A stretch of 39,739 nucleotides of DNA from an uncultured Gammaproteobacteria bacterium (GTDB taxonomy: Bacteria > Pseudomonadota > Gammaproteobacteria > Steroidobacterales > JABDMI01): assembly GCA_905479875.1 (NCBI GenBank), contig CAJQOG010000113.1, positions 1 to 39,739 on the forward strand. The letters are read 5' to 3'. The notes beneath the pieces were generated by a model. The model ran no database searches. It was not told the DNA's origin and saw only the letters and a list, made by a program, of their open reading frames with translations. Positions 1-9,822 of this stretch are shown piece by piece. A program made the position numbers and the translations under genes. The first letter of the stretch is position 1, and the number at the start of each line of letters is the position of its first letter.

Positions 1-1
1 A

Positions 2-1015
2 GTTCGTGCTGCTTCAACTCGTATTGAAACAGTTCCTGCTGTATACAAAACTGAAACTGAGCAACGTTTAGTTCGTGAAGCTCGCACAGAATGGAAACGT
101 TCTACTGGTGTTAGTTCTAACGCTGGTTCTGGTGCTGGTGAAGCAAATACTAACGTTCGCGTTGGTGACTTCGTAGAGCGCTTTGGCGGTAAAGTTGTTG
201 AAACAAAAACTAATTCAACTGGTGAAGTAATGTGTTTAGTAGAAATTCCTGCTGAATACCGTACTGTTACTCGTCAAGTATTAGTTACTCCTGCTTCTTC
301 ACGTACTATTGAGATTCCTGCTGAGTATGCAAACGTTGATACAACTAAGCTAATCACTCCTGAATCAACTCGTGAAATCCCAGTACCAGCTGAGTACACA
401 ACAGTAACTAAACAAGTTTTAGTTAAGCCTGCTTCAGTGCGTAGCATTGCGATTCCTGCTGAGTATGCAAATGTTGATACTACAATTGTTGTAACACCTG
501 CAAGTACTCGTGAGATTGAAATTCCAGCAGTATACAAAACTGTAACTAAGCAAGTTATTGATACTCCTGCGTCTTCACGCACTATCACTATCCCTGCTGA
601 GTACAAGTCTGTATCTCGTCGTGTTGTAACTACACCTGCTAGCTTCCGTGAAGAAACAGTTCCTGCTGTTTACAAAACAGTGAGCAAGCAAATTGTTGAT
701 ACACCTGCGTCTACACGTACTATTGCCATCCCAGCTGAATTCCAAACTGTTACTCGTAACGTTAAAGTTACTGATGATCGTTCAGAATGGCGTCCAGTTC
801 TTTGTGATGTAAACATGACTAACGCAAACATCCGTAAATTACAAACTGCACTTAAAGCGGTAGGTTGTTACGAATGTCGTATCGATGGCCAAATCGGTCC
901 TTGTACATATCGTGGCGTTAACCAATGTTATGCTCGCAAAAAAGGTCTTCCTTTAACTAACGACAAGTACATTACACTTCGTGTAATCCAAGAGTTAGGT
1001 ATTGAGCTAGACTAA
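2..1015 (+). CDS. Repeat-rich (23-aa 'IPAEYKTVTKQVLVTPASTRTI' units) protein with C-terminal peptidoglycan-binding domain; 5' end truncated by window
   Basis: Frame 2 is open from base 2 (VRAASTRIETVPAVYKTETEQRLV...) straight into the listed ORF at 230, so the ATG at 230 is internal. C-terminus NIRKLQTALKAVGCYECRIDGQIGPCTYRGVNQCYARKKGLP resembles PG_binding_1. Confidence 0.85.
   Translation, partial: VRAASTRIETVPAVYKTETEQRLVREARTEWKRSTGVSSNAGSGAGEANTNVRVGDFVERFGGKVVETKTNSTGEVMCLVEIPAEYRTVTRQVLVTPASSRTIEIPAEYANVDTTKLITPESTREIPVPAEYTTVTKQVLVKPASVRSIAIPAEYANVDTTIVVTPASTREIEIPAVYKTVTKQVIDTPASSRTITIPAEYKSVSRRVVTTPASFREETVPAVYKTVSKQIVDTPASTRTIAIPAEFQTVTRNVKVTDDRSEWRPVLCDVNMTNANIRKLQTALKAVGCYECRIDGQIGPCTYRGVNQCYARKKGLPLTNDKYITLRVIQELGIELD
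242..793 (+). repeat. Eight consecutive 69-bp (23-aa) coding tandem repeats; one further unit at about 29-97
   Basis: Translated units EIPAEYRTVTRQVLVTPASSRTI / EIPAEYANVDTTKLITPESTREI / PVPAEYTTVTKQVLVKPASVRSI / AIPAEYANVDTTIVVTPASTREI / EIPAVYKTVTKQVIDTPASSRTI / TIPAEYKSVSRRVVTTPASFREE / TVPAVYKTVSKQIVDTPASTRTI / AIPAEFQTVTRNVKVTDDRSEWR. Confidence 0.9.
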
Positions 1016-1045
1016 TAGCGTTGTTTACATAAAACGTTTAAAATT

Positions 1046-1075
1046 ACAGCCTCGCAATTGCGGGGCTGTTTTTTT
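1046..1075 (+). terminator. Rho-independent terminator after the repeat/PG-binding gene
   Basis: ACAGCCTCGC-AATT-GCGGGGCTGT followed by TTTTTT; 30 bp after the stop codon. Confidence 0.9.
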
Positions 1076-1173
1076 ATATACAGAAAATATTTTGCAATAA
1101 ATCCACATCAAAACTGTTCTCTGTAACAACTGAATTAAGCGTATAAACGCATACACAAATAAAATATTTAATT

Positions 1174-1836
1174 ATGTTAAAAATTTATCGTTTCACCCTA
1201 CTCAGTTTTATTCTTGCTATCACTATTGCCTGTGTACCAGTCAATCAGAATAAAATTGAAACTGATAAGCAAGGTCAGCTCATCGGCATTAATCTTGAAG
1301 ACACCTCAGAAAAACATCGTCAAAAAACAGATGAACTTTTTCAAATGGTTATGCAATTAGATGGCAACATCGACCCAGTTGAAGCACGCGATTTAGCCAA
1401 TTCTACGGTCTACCGTGGTTTATCTTTAGCAAATGAATTTGAATTAACCTGGCCTCCAGTTTGGCATAATGTATTAGTCAATTATGGTTATAGACCTCGC
1501 GGTCTATGTATACATTTCTGCTATGACATTTTAACAATGCTGCGTGAAAAAAATTACAAAACTATGCAATTTCATTGGGGCATTGCGAACGAAGGTAGTA
1601 GCTATCCTCTTGAGCATAGCTCACCAGTTGTTACTGCAATTGGCCAAGACTTTTATGCAGGAGTTGTTTTAGATGCTTGGAGAAAGTCAGGTGACTTGGT
1701 TTATACACCAGTACTTGGTGATAAATATGAATGGCATCCATTTGATGAGAGCAAGTTAAATGTGCCAAAAGCTAGTAGAGAAAGTGTGCCTAAGAAACTT
1801 AAGGGCGGTCAACAGACCATAATGAACGCCGAATAA
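1174..1836 (+). CDS. Putative lipoprotein of unknown function
   Basis: N-terminus MLKIYRFTLLSFILAITIACVP looks like a lipoprotein signal peptide; no family recognised. Confidence 0.6.
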   Translation: MLKIYRFTLLSFILAITIACVPVNQNKIETDKQGQLIGINLEDTSEKHRQKTDELFQMVMQLDGNIDPVEARDLANSTVYRGLSLANEFELTWPPVWHNVLVNYGYRPRGLCIHFCYDILTMLREKNYKTMQFHWGIANEGSSYPLEHSSPVVTAIGQDFYAGVVLDAWRKSGDLVYTPVLGDKYEWHPFDESKLNVPKASRESVPKKLKGGQQTIMNAE

Positions 1837-1837
1837 A

Positions 1838-2533
1838 TTATTGAGAAAAGCCATTAATAAATTCTTCGATAGCAGCTAGTCTTTCTTTTGTTCCTGCATC
1901 AAACCAAGGCGCTGAGTCGTAAAAGCCATTTACTTTTTTTTGAGTAATGGCTTTTTTTAATAATGGTACAACCGAATAAAAGCCTGGTTCAGAGTGCTCA
2001 AACAAATCTTGACTATAAACTCCAATACCGCTGTAGGTATAGCTTTGACGTCCAGAACTACTTTTCAAATGCACTAAATCATTTTGTAATTCAAAATCGC
2101 CAGACTCAGCGTAGTCAGGTTTTTCTACCAAAAGCAATTGAACTAACGCAGCTTGCGAATTCTTTTGCGAAAAACTAATAAATTCTTTTAAGTTTATTGC
2201 ATGATAAATATCAGCATTGCATAACAGAAAAGGCATTGAACCCAATAAAGTTAGCGCTTGATAAATACCCCCGCCAGTTTCTAAACCTTCAATCGGCTCT
2301 ATAGAGTACTCTAGCTGAACTCCATAGCGACTACCATTGCCAAGATAGTCCATAATCATTTGCCCTAACCAACCAGTATTAATTACGATTTCATTAATAC
2401 CAGCCTTTTTAATAGCTGCAATTTGATGCTCAATCAGTGTTTTACCAGCGACTTTGATTAATGGCTTAGGTGTTTTGTCGGTGAGTGGACTGAGACGTGA
2501 ACCCCGTCCTGCTGCCAATATCATGGCTCGCAT
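1838..2533 (-). CDS. murU: N-acetylmuramate alpha-1-phosphate uridylyltransferase (nucleotidyltransferase)
   Basis: MRAMILAAGRGSRLSPLTDKTPKPLIKVAGKTLIEHQI nucleotidyltransferase signature; partner amgK upstream and divergent lptD match the Pseudomonas-type arrangement. The ATG at 2533 overlaps the amgK stop (TGATG); the ORF track's extra residue starts at a GTG. Confidence 0.85.
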   Translation of the reverse strand: MRAMILAAGRGSRLSPLTDKTPKPLIKVAGKTLIEHQIAAIKKAGINEIVINTGWLGQMIMDYLGNGSRYGVQLEYSIEPIEGLETGGGIYQALTLLGSMPFLLCNADIYHAINLKEFISFSQKNSQAALVQLLLVEKPDYAESGDFELQNDLVHLKSSSGRQSYTYSGIGVYSQDLFEHSEPGFYSVVPLLKKAITQKKVNGFYDSAPWFDAGTKERLAAIEEFINGFSQ

Positions 2534-3558
2534 CACTGATTACTCTCTATCAAGGACAAACACTTTACCAATATTTCATTGATTGGTATCAATACAGAAT
2601 AGCTATTTCCTAACTCAGTAATATAACTGGCAGTTAAAGGAATATCCTCTAAATAGTTTTCTTTTCCATCACGATGAAACAAACGACAAAATATTCCTAT
2701 GGCTTTTAAATGTCTCTGCACGCCCATTAACTCAAACCTTTCTTTAAAAGAGATTAAATCAGATGCATCAACAAGCTTAGCCCTTGTTGCCTGCTGCAAA
2801 TAGTAACCGAGTAAAACATCTCTTTTTGAATCGCACAACTTAAAATAACAGTCTTTCAACAACGAAACCAAATCATAGCTTAATGGACCGCGGACAGCAT
2901 CTTGAAAATCTATAACACCAAGTCTTTCTTCTGTGGACAACATTAAATTTCTTGAATGATAATCTCTATGCACCGTAACTTGTTTTTGTTGATAAGCTGA
3001 TTGCATCAACTCATAAAAACTATTTTCTAAGGCTTGTCTTTCTTTTTTTGAAATCTGATATCGACAATGCTTAACAACAAACCAATCAACAAACAGGCCC
3101 ATCTCAGATAATAACAATTCCCGTGTGTAGTCAGGCAAAGCAAACTCAGCCTTATGCTTTTGTATCTTAATTAGCTCGTCAATCGCAACTCGGTATTGAG
3201 ATTCAATATTGTCTTGCGACAACTTCTTAAGAAATGTAATGTTACCGAAATCCTCTAATATCAAAAAACCTAAGTCTCTAGAATAATCATAAATTTGGGG
3301 GACTGATATTGTAGAAGTAGACCAATCAGCAGCTATTTCCATAAAAGGACTTAAAGACTCATTAGCGGGAGGCGCATCCATAAGAATTAAACTTTTTCCT
3401 GCTTTACGAGTCAAACGAAAATAACGTCGAAAACTAGCGTCTTGCGATGCTGGCTCCAACAAATAATCTGTAAAACCAATTCCTAATAACCACTGATTAA
3501 GAGATTCAAGTCGCGCATCTACTGCTGTAGTCGTGTTTGAGTTAGTAGTTTCTTTCAC
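2533..3558 (-). CDS. amgK: N-acetylmuramate/N-acetylglucosamine kinase (aminoglycoside phosphotransferase-like)
   Basis: APH-type motifs VTVHRDYHSRNLMLS and LGVIDFQDAVRGPLSYDLVSLLKD; next to murU and divergent from lptD. Confidence 0.85.
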   Translation of the reverse strand: MKETTNSNTTTAVDARLESLNQWLLGIGFTDYLLEPASQDASFRRYFRLTRKAGKSLILMDAPPANESLSPFMEIAADWSTSTISVPQIYDYSRDLGFLILEDFGNITFLKKLSQDNIESQYRVAIDELIKIQKHKAEFALPDYTRELLLSEMGLFVDWFVVKHCRYQISKKERQALENSFYELMQSAYQQKQVTVHRDYHSRNLMLSTEERLGVIDFQDAVRGPLSYDLVSLLKDCYFKLCDSKRDVLLGYYLQQATRAKLVDASDLISFKERFELMGVQRHLKAIGIFCRLFHRDGKENYLEDIPLTASYITELGNSYSVLIPINEILVKCLSLIESNQ

Positions 3559-3755
3559 AATGCATATATCTTAGATAAATTGATAGTAGGTGCAAAACAG
3601 ACTAGCCTAAAAAGGAAGCAAGCAACTGTATAACCCTGACCTATAAAAAGGTATTATATGCTTTTATTTAGTGTTTTTACCTAGCTAATTACACAAATAA
3701 TGACCGTTTATCTGTAAAACTAAAATATAAATTTTAAAATAGTCGATTCTATTAA

Positions 3756-5915
3756 ATGTTAAAGCCTATCCTTTTTTCAGTATTGTCACTCTTAAGTCTA
3801 AGCAGCAACTTAGGCTCAGAATGCCCTGCGCCTAGTTTAAGCACACAAGTAACAAAACAAACAGAAGCTGACTCCGATAAAGTATCTATATACGCGAAAG
3901 AAGTAGATGGAACAAAAAATATATTTAGTCTGAAAAAGAATGTTGAACTAGAATATCGTGGACAAGTAATTAAAACCGACATTGCTGAGTATGATGCTGA
4001 TGAGGGTGTTTTTACAACTCCGAATGAAGTTAGCTTATCCAGTGCGCAAGGTGAGATTACGGGTCTAACTGCAGATTTTGATTTACAAGCACGCACGGCA
4101 AATTTCAAAAATGCTGAATTCACCTTTAACGATGGCACGCGAGGCTCTGCAGATGAGCTAGACTTTACAGAGACAGGTCAACAGTCACTGACCAATGTTA
4201 TTTTTAGCAGTTGTCCCAAAAACCATACAGGTTGGCAATTGGTTGCTCCTAAAATTGTTTTAGACCAAGAAGAATCACGTGGCTATGCAAAAAATATGCG
4301 TTTAGAATTTGCCAATGTTCCAATTTTATATTTGCCATATTTCACTTTCCCATTAAACAACCAACGTAAGTCCGGTTTTTTAATTCCTAATATCTCAACA
4401 TCAGATAAAAGTGGCTTAGAAATATCTATACCCTATTATTGGAATTTTCGAGAAAATATGGATATAACGGCTACCCCCTTATATTTAACCGACAGAGGCG
4501 TACAATTTCAGAATGAATTTCGCCATCTTTCTAACTTTTCTAATAGCAGCTTAAATTACGATATTTTATTTAAGGATTCTAAAAGAAATGCAACGCGTAG
4601 TTACTTAAATTTTGATAACCGATTAGAGTTTGGCGAGAACTGGGATATTAATGTTGATATCAGTGATGTTTCTGACGAAGACTACTTTATTGATTTTGGA
4701 GGCAGCTTAACCAATACAGCGATAACAAATTTAAATAGAGAAATTGCTATTAGCTATTTTGGTGAACGTTGGACTACTCAAGCCGTGTTTCAAGATTACC
4801 AAGTTTTAAGTCCTAGTATTAATAATTTTCAAGAACCGTATCAACGACTTCCACAAATCACCAGCAATGCTTCATGGTCAAACTTGGGTTTTGATGGTTT
4901 AAAATTAAATCTTGAAACAGAATTGGCCTATTTCAGACGTAAAGCTGGAATTCAAGGTTTAAGAGCAAGTGCATACCCTCAGCTAGAACATTCATGGTCT
5001 AATAATGCCTTGAGTATTACAAGTAGTGCAGGATTAAATCTAACTCAATACTCATTAGAAAACGTTGCTCTAGCTGATAAAAACAGTCCTAGTCGAAGTT
5101 TGCCGATATTCAATGTTGATGCTCGCTTATTCTTAGAACGAGAAGTTGCTGGAGGCCTACTGCCACAAACCTTAGAACCACGCATTCAATACACCTATAT
5201 TCCTTTTCGCGATCAAAGTAATTTACCTATTTTTGATACTGCACTACCGGATTTAACCCAGAACCAACTTTTCAGTCCGTGGCGCTTTAGTGGTTTAGAC
5301 AGAATTGGGGATACTCATCAGATTGCGCTAGGTCTTAGCTCTCGCTTATTAGGTAATGCAAGCGGCCAAAGCCTACGTTTTGATCTTGGCCAAATCTATT
5401 ACCTCAGTGATCGTAAAGTCAGTCTCAGTAGTACTCAAATAGATGAACAAGCATCATCGCTGCTAGTCGGAGAAGGCTTTTGGCGCATAAATGATAAATG
5501 GTCACTCCAAAGTGGCCTAAGCTGGAACAGTGAGAGCAATCAACACGCAAAACGTAATTTTGCTTTCAGTTATACACCTAATGAACGGACTCTGATAAAC
5601 ATGGGCTATCGGTCAGTAGCCGGAAGCCTAGATCAGACCGATATTGCCCTGAAATACCCAATTAATGACAGAATTAATCTGGTTGGCCGCTTGAATTATG
5701 ATCGTTTAAATAGCGTAACATTAGATCGTTATTGGGGACTAGAATATGACACCTGCTGTTGGAGCATACGCACTATCTCTCGACGGTATATTTCAGATCG
5801 CGAGGGTAACTCAGATAACGCTTTCCTGATACAATTGGAACTCAAAGGCTTATCCAGTGTCGGAGCACGAGCAGATAAACTATTACAGCAAAATATCTTT
5901 AATCTAGACCAATAA
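3756..5915 (+). CDS. lptD: LPS-assembly protein LptD
   Basis: OstA-like N-terminus, LYLPYFTFPL...KSGFLIPNIS motif, C-terminal beta-barrel, four Cys placed as in LptD (SECP, SSCPKN, DTCCW). Confidence 0.93.
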   Translation: MLKPILFSVLSLLSLSSNLGSECPAPSLSTQVTKQTEADSDKVSIYAKEVDGTKNIFSLKKNVELEYRGQVIKTDIAEYDADEGVFTTPNEVSLSSAQGEITGLTADFDLQARTANFKNAEFTFNDGTRGSADELDFTETGQQSLTNVIFSSCPKNHTGWQLVAPKIVLDQEESRGYAKNMRLEFANVPILYLPYFTFPLNNQRKSGFLIPNISTSDKSGLEISIPYYWNFRENMDITATPLYLTDRGVQFQNEFRHLSNFSNSSLNYDILFKDSKRNATRSYLNFDNRLEFGENWDINVDISDVSDEDYFIDFGGSLTNTAITNLNREIAISYFGERWTTQAVFQDYQVLSPSINNFQEPYQRLPQITSNASWSNLGFDGLKLNLETELAYFRRKAGIQGLRASAYPQLEHSWSNNALSITSSAGLNLTQYSLENVALADKNSPSRSLPIFNVDARLFLEREVAGGLLPQTLEPRIQYTYIPFRDQSNLPIFDTALPDLTQNQLFSPWRFSGLDRIGDTHQIALGLSSRLLGNASGQSLRFDLGQIYYLSDRKVSLSSTQIDEQASSLLVGEGFWRINDKWSLQSGLSWNSESNQHAKRNFAFSYTPNERTLINMGYRSVAGSLDQTDIALKYPINDRINLVGRLNYDRLNSVTLDRYWGLEYDTCCWSIRTISRRYISDREGNSDNAFLIQLELKGLSSVGARADKLLQQNIFNLDQ

Positions 5916-5992
5916 ATTTATAAAAATCGTCTTATAGAGAATTTGTATAGCCTTTCGCCTCAAAACTACCAATCAAGAAAAAAGATAGCACT

Positions 5993-7264
5993 ATGAAATT
6001 CACAAAACTTCTCACCCTCCTCCTTATTACCATCGTTGCCTCACAATCAGCTAAAGCTGAACTGCTAGATAGAATTGTGGCTGTAGTAAATGATGACATT
6101 ATTCTTCAAAGCGAATTTGAATCAGAAATGAGTCTAGTTATTGGTCGCTTACAATCACAACAACAGCAACTACCACCACGCATCCAAATTGCACAACAAG
6201 TTTTAGAACAGCTTATTGTTAAAAAAATTCAAAGCCAACGTGCACGCCAAGCGGGCTTACGCATACCTGACCAAATGGTAAATCAAGCCCTTGTAAATAT
6301 TGCTAACAGAAACGGTACTAGTCTTAATGAGCTACCCGCCGCACTTGAAGCAGATGGTGTTGATTACGCAAGTTTTCGTGAAGAAATTCGTGAGCAACTT
6401 ACAATTCAACAATTAAGTCAAAGAGAATTAGGTGGAGATATTCGAGTTTCGGATTCTGAGATAGATCGTTTAATTAACAGTGGCAGTAATGATAAAGAGT
6501 TTCGCATTAAACAAATTTTAATTGCTGTTGAACAAAACGCTACGCAGGAATTAATTGCAATCAAAAAAGAACAAGCCGACAAAATTCGAGAGCGCATTCT
6601 CGCAGGCGAAGATTTCTCAAAACTTGCAATAGCCTATTCAAATGGAACAAAGTCATTAGAGGGTGGTGATTTAGGCTGGAGAAGCTTAGCTCAAATGCCC
6701 AGTATTTTCTCAGACCGTGTTCGTAGCATGGACAAAAGTGATGTAAGTGAAGTTATACGTAGCGCTAGCGGTTTCCACATAATGCTTTTAGATGAAATAC
6801 GTGGCAATGAATTACCGGAACAAGTTGTAACACAATACTCTGCTCGACACATTTTGATTCGTGACTCTGATTTAAGTTCGGACTCAGAAAATAAAGAGAA
6901 ACTGAATAAAATAAAAGAAAAAATTCTTGCTGGTGATAATTTTACTGAATCTGCAAGAATGAACTCTGAAGACCCTGGTACAGCTACCAAGGGTGGCGAA
7001 TTAGGTTGGTCAGTACCTGATGTCTACGATGCAAGCTTTGCGGCCGTTATAAAAAACTCTCCAATTGGTGAAATTTCGGAACCATTTAAATCTCAATTTG
7101 GCTGGCATATTCTTGAAGTTACTGATAAACGTGAATATGACATGGCCGAAGAGGTTCTCCGCAACAGAGCTCGTACGGCGATAAGTGAACAAAAATTTGA
7201 ACAAGAATCAATTCTTTGGATGCAACGTCTACGTGATGAAGCTTATGTTGAGTATCGTCTCTAA
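5993..7264 (+). CDS. surA: Periplasmic peptidyl-prolyl isomerase/chaperone SurA
   Basis: Signal peptide, LLDRIVAVVNDDIILQSEFE, two parvulin domains (GGDLGWRSLAQMP, GGELGWSVPDVYD). Confidence 0.95.
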   Translation: MKFTKLLTLLLITIVASQSAKAELLDRIVAVVNDDIILQSEFESEMSLVIGRLQSQQQQLPPRIQIAQQVLEQLIVKKIQSQRARQAGLRIPDQMVNQALVNIANRNGTSLNELPAALEADGVDYASFREEIREQLTIQQLSQRELGGDIRVSDSEIDRLINSGSNDKEFRIKQILIAVEQNATQELIAIKKEQADKIRERILAGEDFSKLAIAYSNGTKSLEGGDLGWRSLAQMPSIFSDRVRSMDKSDVSEVIRSASGFHIMLLDEIRGNELPEQVVTQYSARHILIRDSDLSSDSENKEKLNKIKEKILAGDNFTESARMNSEDPGTATKGGELGWSVPDVYDASFAAVIKNSPIGEISEPFKSQFGWHILEVTDKREYDMAEEVLRNRARTAISEQKFEQESILWMQRLRDEAYVEYRL

Positions 7265-7362
7265 ATACCCTTCTGTTAAATAATTAACATTAACTAGATG
7301 CTTTCCAGTGAAATAACTATTCAATCCTTTTTGTAGAATTTAAAGCCTCAGACTGTTAATCT

Positions 7363-8592
7363 ATGCCTATGAGCAGTTTTATACCAAAACTAATTGTTAC
7401 CTCAGGTGAACCTTCAGGCATTGGACCTGATGCTTGTTTACATCTATTAAGAGCCAAACTTCCTGCACAAATTACAATTTTGGGCGATTCGGTAGTGTTT
7501 GGACAACGTGCTGAACAACTGGGCTTACAAGATGCATTAAAAGATTTAAATTTAATCAGTGTACCGACAAAATTTCCAGTTATTGCAGGACGACTAGATG
7601 TTAACAATGTTCCTATGGTACTTGAGCAATTAGACATTGCCATAAAGTCTTGCATGCAAAAAAAATATCACGCCATGGTAACTGCACCGCTACACAAAGG
7701 CATAATTAACGAAGCAGGCCATGCTTTCACTGGACACACTGAATACTTAGCCCAAAAAACCATGGCTGAAAAACCTGTCATGATGTTAGCGTGTGAAGCC
7801 ATGCGTGTTGCTCTAGTAACCACTCACTTACCACTAGAAAAAGTACCTGCCGCAATTACACAAGAAAACATACTAAAAGTTCTTGAAATTTTATACAATG
7901 ATTTAAAGTTACGATTTGGTATAAAAGCTCCAGTAATTGGAGTGTGCGGTCTAAATCCACACGCTGGTGAACAAGGGCACTTGGGTCGTACTGAAATAGA
8001 TATTATAGAACCTAGCCTGAAACTTGCTCGTGAATCAGGCTTAGAAATAATAGGTCCACTTCCTGCAGATACTGCATTCACACCTAAAATACTTGACCAA
8101 GTTGACGCCGTACTGTGTATGTATCATGATCAAGGATTACCGGTATTGAAGTACGCAAGCTTTGGTCGCGGCACTAATATTACACTTGGTTTACCAATAA
8201 TCCGTACATCAGTTGATCACGGCACAGCTCTAGACCTAGCTGGCACGGGAAGAATTGATCCAGGAAGCATGATTGCTGCTGCTGAAATTGCCATTGAGAT
8301 GGCTCATGTAAACCACACACGTAAACATCGAGCTAAAAAACCTGCCAAAGACCATTCAAAGACCAGCAATACAAATGAGTCAGCAATTAATCTAAGTGAT
8401 GAAGATATCCAAAAAATGTTTGATCTTAGTATTGAAGCAAATCAAAATGCAATGGAACGTTCAATGCCTATAGAAAGCGAAAAAGAAAACCCTGACTTTC
8501 GTGAAAAAGTCGACAAAGAAATGGAATTAGAATCTACCATGGGCTCTAGTCTTGATGAAGCCATTAAAAGCATGAAAAACGTGCTAACCTAG
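7363..8592 (+). CDS. pdxA: 4-hydroxythreonine-4-phosphate dehydrogenase with a non-canonical C-terminal extension
   Basis: TSGEPSGIGPD, GHTEYLA, CGLNPHAGEQGHLGRTE, YHDQGLPVLKY, TSVDHGTALDLAGTG; synteny surA-pdxA-rsmA. Confidence 0.93.
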   Translation: MPMSSFIPKLIVTSGEPSGIGPDACLHLLRAKLPAQITILGDSVVFGQRAEQLGLQDALKDLNLISVPTKFPVIAGRLDVNNVPMVLEQLDIAIKSCMQKKYHAMVTAPLHKGIINEAGHAFTGHTEYLAQKTMAEKPVMMLACEAMRVALVTTHLPLEKVPAAITQENILKVLEILYNDLKLRFGIKAPVIGVCGLNPHAGEQGHLGRTEIDIIEPSLKLARESGLEIIGPLPADTAFTPKILDQVDAVLCMYHDQGLPVLKYASFGRGTNITLGLPIIRTSVDHGTALDLAGTGRIDPGSMIAAAEIAIEMAHVNHTRKHRAKKPAKDHSKTSNTNESAINLSDEDIQKMFDLSIEANQNAMERSMPIESEKENPDFREKVDKEMELESTMGSSLDEAIKSMKNVLT

Positions 8593-8627
8593 GTTTTCAT
8601 TTTTATCTGATAAGCAGACAATTCACA

Positions 8628-9425
8628 ATGGCTCATCCTATTCGCAAACGCTTTGGTCAGCACTTTTTAACCGATAGCAACATTATTCAACGCATTGTTT
8701 CTGCAATAAATATTCAGCCAGATGACAATATTATTGAAATTGGTCCTGGCCTTGGCGCTATGACTCTACCACTGCTAAGAGACTATAACTTTCAAAACTA
8801 CCTCGCACTTGAAATTGACCGTGACGCTATTCAGAGCTTAAGCCATAGCACAAAGGGAATTGAAAAATTCTCAATTCAAGAAGCTGATGCACTAAAAACT
8901 AATTTTTTGGAGTTATTAAAATCGGTTAACAAAGTTCGAGTAATTGGCAATCTTCCTTACAATATCTCTACTCCATTAATTTTTCATTTGCTCAACTACC
9001 AGCAACGCATTAGCGATATGGTATTTATGTTGCAAAAAGAAGTTGTTGTTCGAATGTGTGCCGAGCCTAATTCAAAAACTTATGGTCGTTTATCGGTAAT
9101 GGTTCAAGCACATTGTCAGGCTGAGAATCTTTTTGAAGTACCCCCAAGTGCATTTAACCCACCACCTAAAGTTGATTCTGCAATTGTTAAACTGACTCCG
9201 CTAAACGAAAAACTCGAGCTAAAAGATTCGATCCTATTTGCAAATATAGTACGAGAAGCATTTGGACAAAGGCGTAAAACTATACGTAACAGTATGCGTA
9301 ATTTTCTAGAACAAGATGATTTTAATGAATTAGGTTTAGATGCTAAAGCTCGCGCAGAAAACCTAAGCGTTGGAGAATTCATTAAAGCTTCAAACTATGT
9401 TTTCCAGAAACAAAAAACACTTTAA
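8628..9425 (+). CDS. rsmA: 16S rRNA (adenine1518-N6/adenine1519-N6)-dimethyltransferase
   Basis: RKRFGQHFLTD, IEIGPGLGAMT, VIGNLPYNIST; synteny. Confidence 0.95.
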   Translation: MAHPIRKRFGQHFLTDSNIIQRIVSAINIQPDDNIIEIGPGLGAMTLPLLRDYNFQNYLALEIDRDAIQSLSHSTKGIEKFSIQEADALKTNFLELLKSVNKVRVIGNLPYNISTPLIFHLLNYQQRISDMVFMLQKEVVVRMCAEPNSKTYGRLSVMVQAHCQAENLFEVPPSAFNPPPKVDSAIVKLTPLNEKLELKDSILFANIVREAFGQRRKTIRNSMRNFLEQDDFNELGLDAKARAENLSVGEFIKASNYVFQKQKTL

Positions 9426-9427
9426 TC

Positions 9428-9802
9428 ATGTCTAATTTAAATATACAAATCGAAGTGACATCTAATTTTTTGGGCAATCAATCTAATCCTGAAGAATCAT
9501 TATTCGCATTTGCTTACCATATAAGCGTACACAACAACTCAGATGAGACTGTTCAATTGCTTAACAGAAAATGGATAATCACCGATGCTAATGGCATAGT
9601 GAATGAAGTAAAAGGAAAAGGAGTTATAGGCGAGCAACCCCACATACCTGCTGGTGAGAGTTATCACTACAGTAGCGGTGCAATCTTGAAAACTCCCTTA
9701 GGTTGCATGCAGGGTCATTATGGAATGCGTACTGAGGATGGTGATAAATTTAAAGTTAGCATTCCTGTCTTTACATTATCAGTACCAGGCCTGGTCAATT
9801 AA
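9428..9802 (+). CDS. apaG: ApaG family protein
   Basis: FAYHISVHNNSDETVQLLNRKWIITDANG...GVIGEQPHIPAGESYHYSSG; synteny. Confidence 0.93.
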   Translation: MSNLNIQIEVTSNFLGNQSNPEESLFAFAYHISVHNNSDETVQLLNRKWIITDANGIVNEVKGKGVIGEQPHIPAGESYHYSSGAILKTPLGCMQGHYGMRTEDGDKFKVSIPVFTLSVPGLVN

Positions 9803-9822
9803 ATAGGTTTTAAAAAGATAAT

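Noticed and set aside
274-606. 110-aa minus-strand ORF with its own repeats
   Set aside because: Mirror image of the plus-strand 69-bp coding repeats; the repeat period keeps the antisense frame open.
242-793. Regular repeats resembling a CRISPR-like or tandem noncoding array
   Set aside because: Units are contiguous 69-bp codon-aligned protein repeats without unique spacers.
1963-2178. 71-aa plus-strand ORF inside murU
   Set aside because: Short antisense ORF with no support.
3752-4138. 128-aa minus-strand ORF antisense to lptD
   Set aside because: Contained in confident LptD; no independent support.
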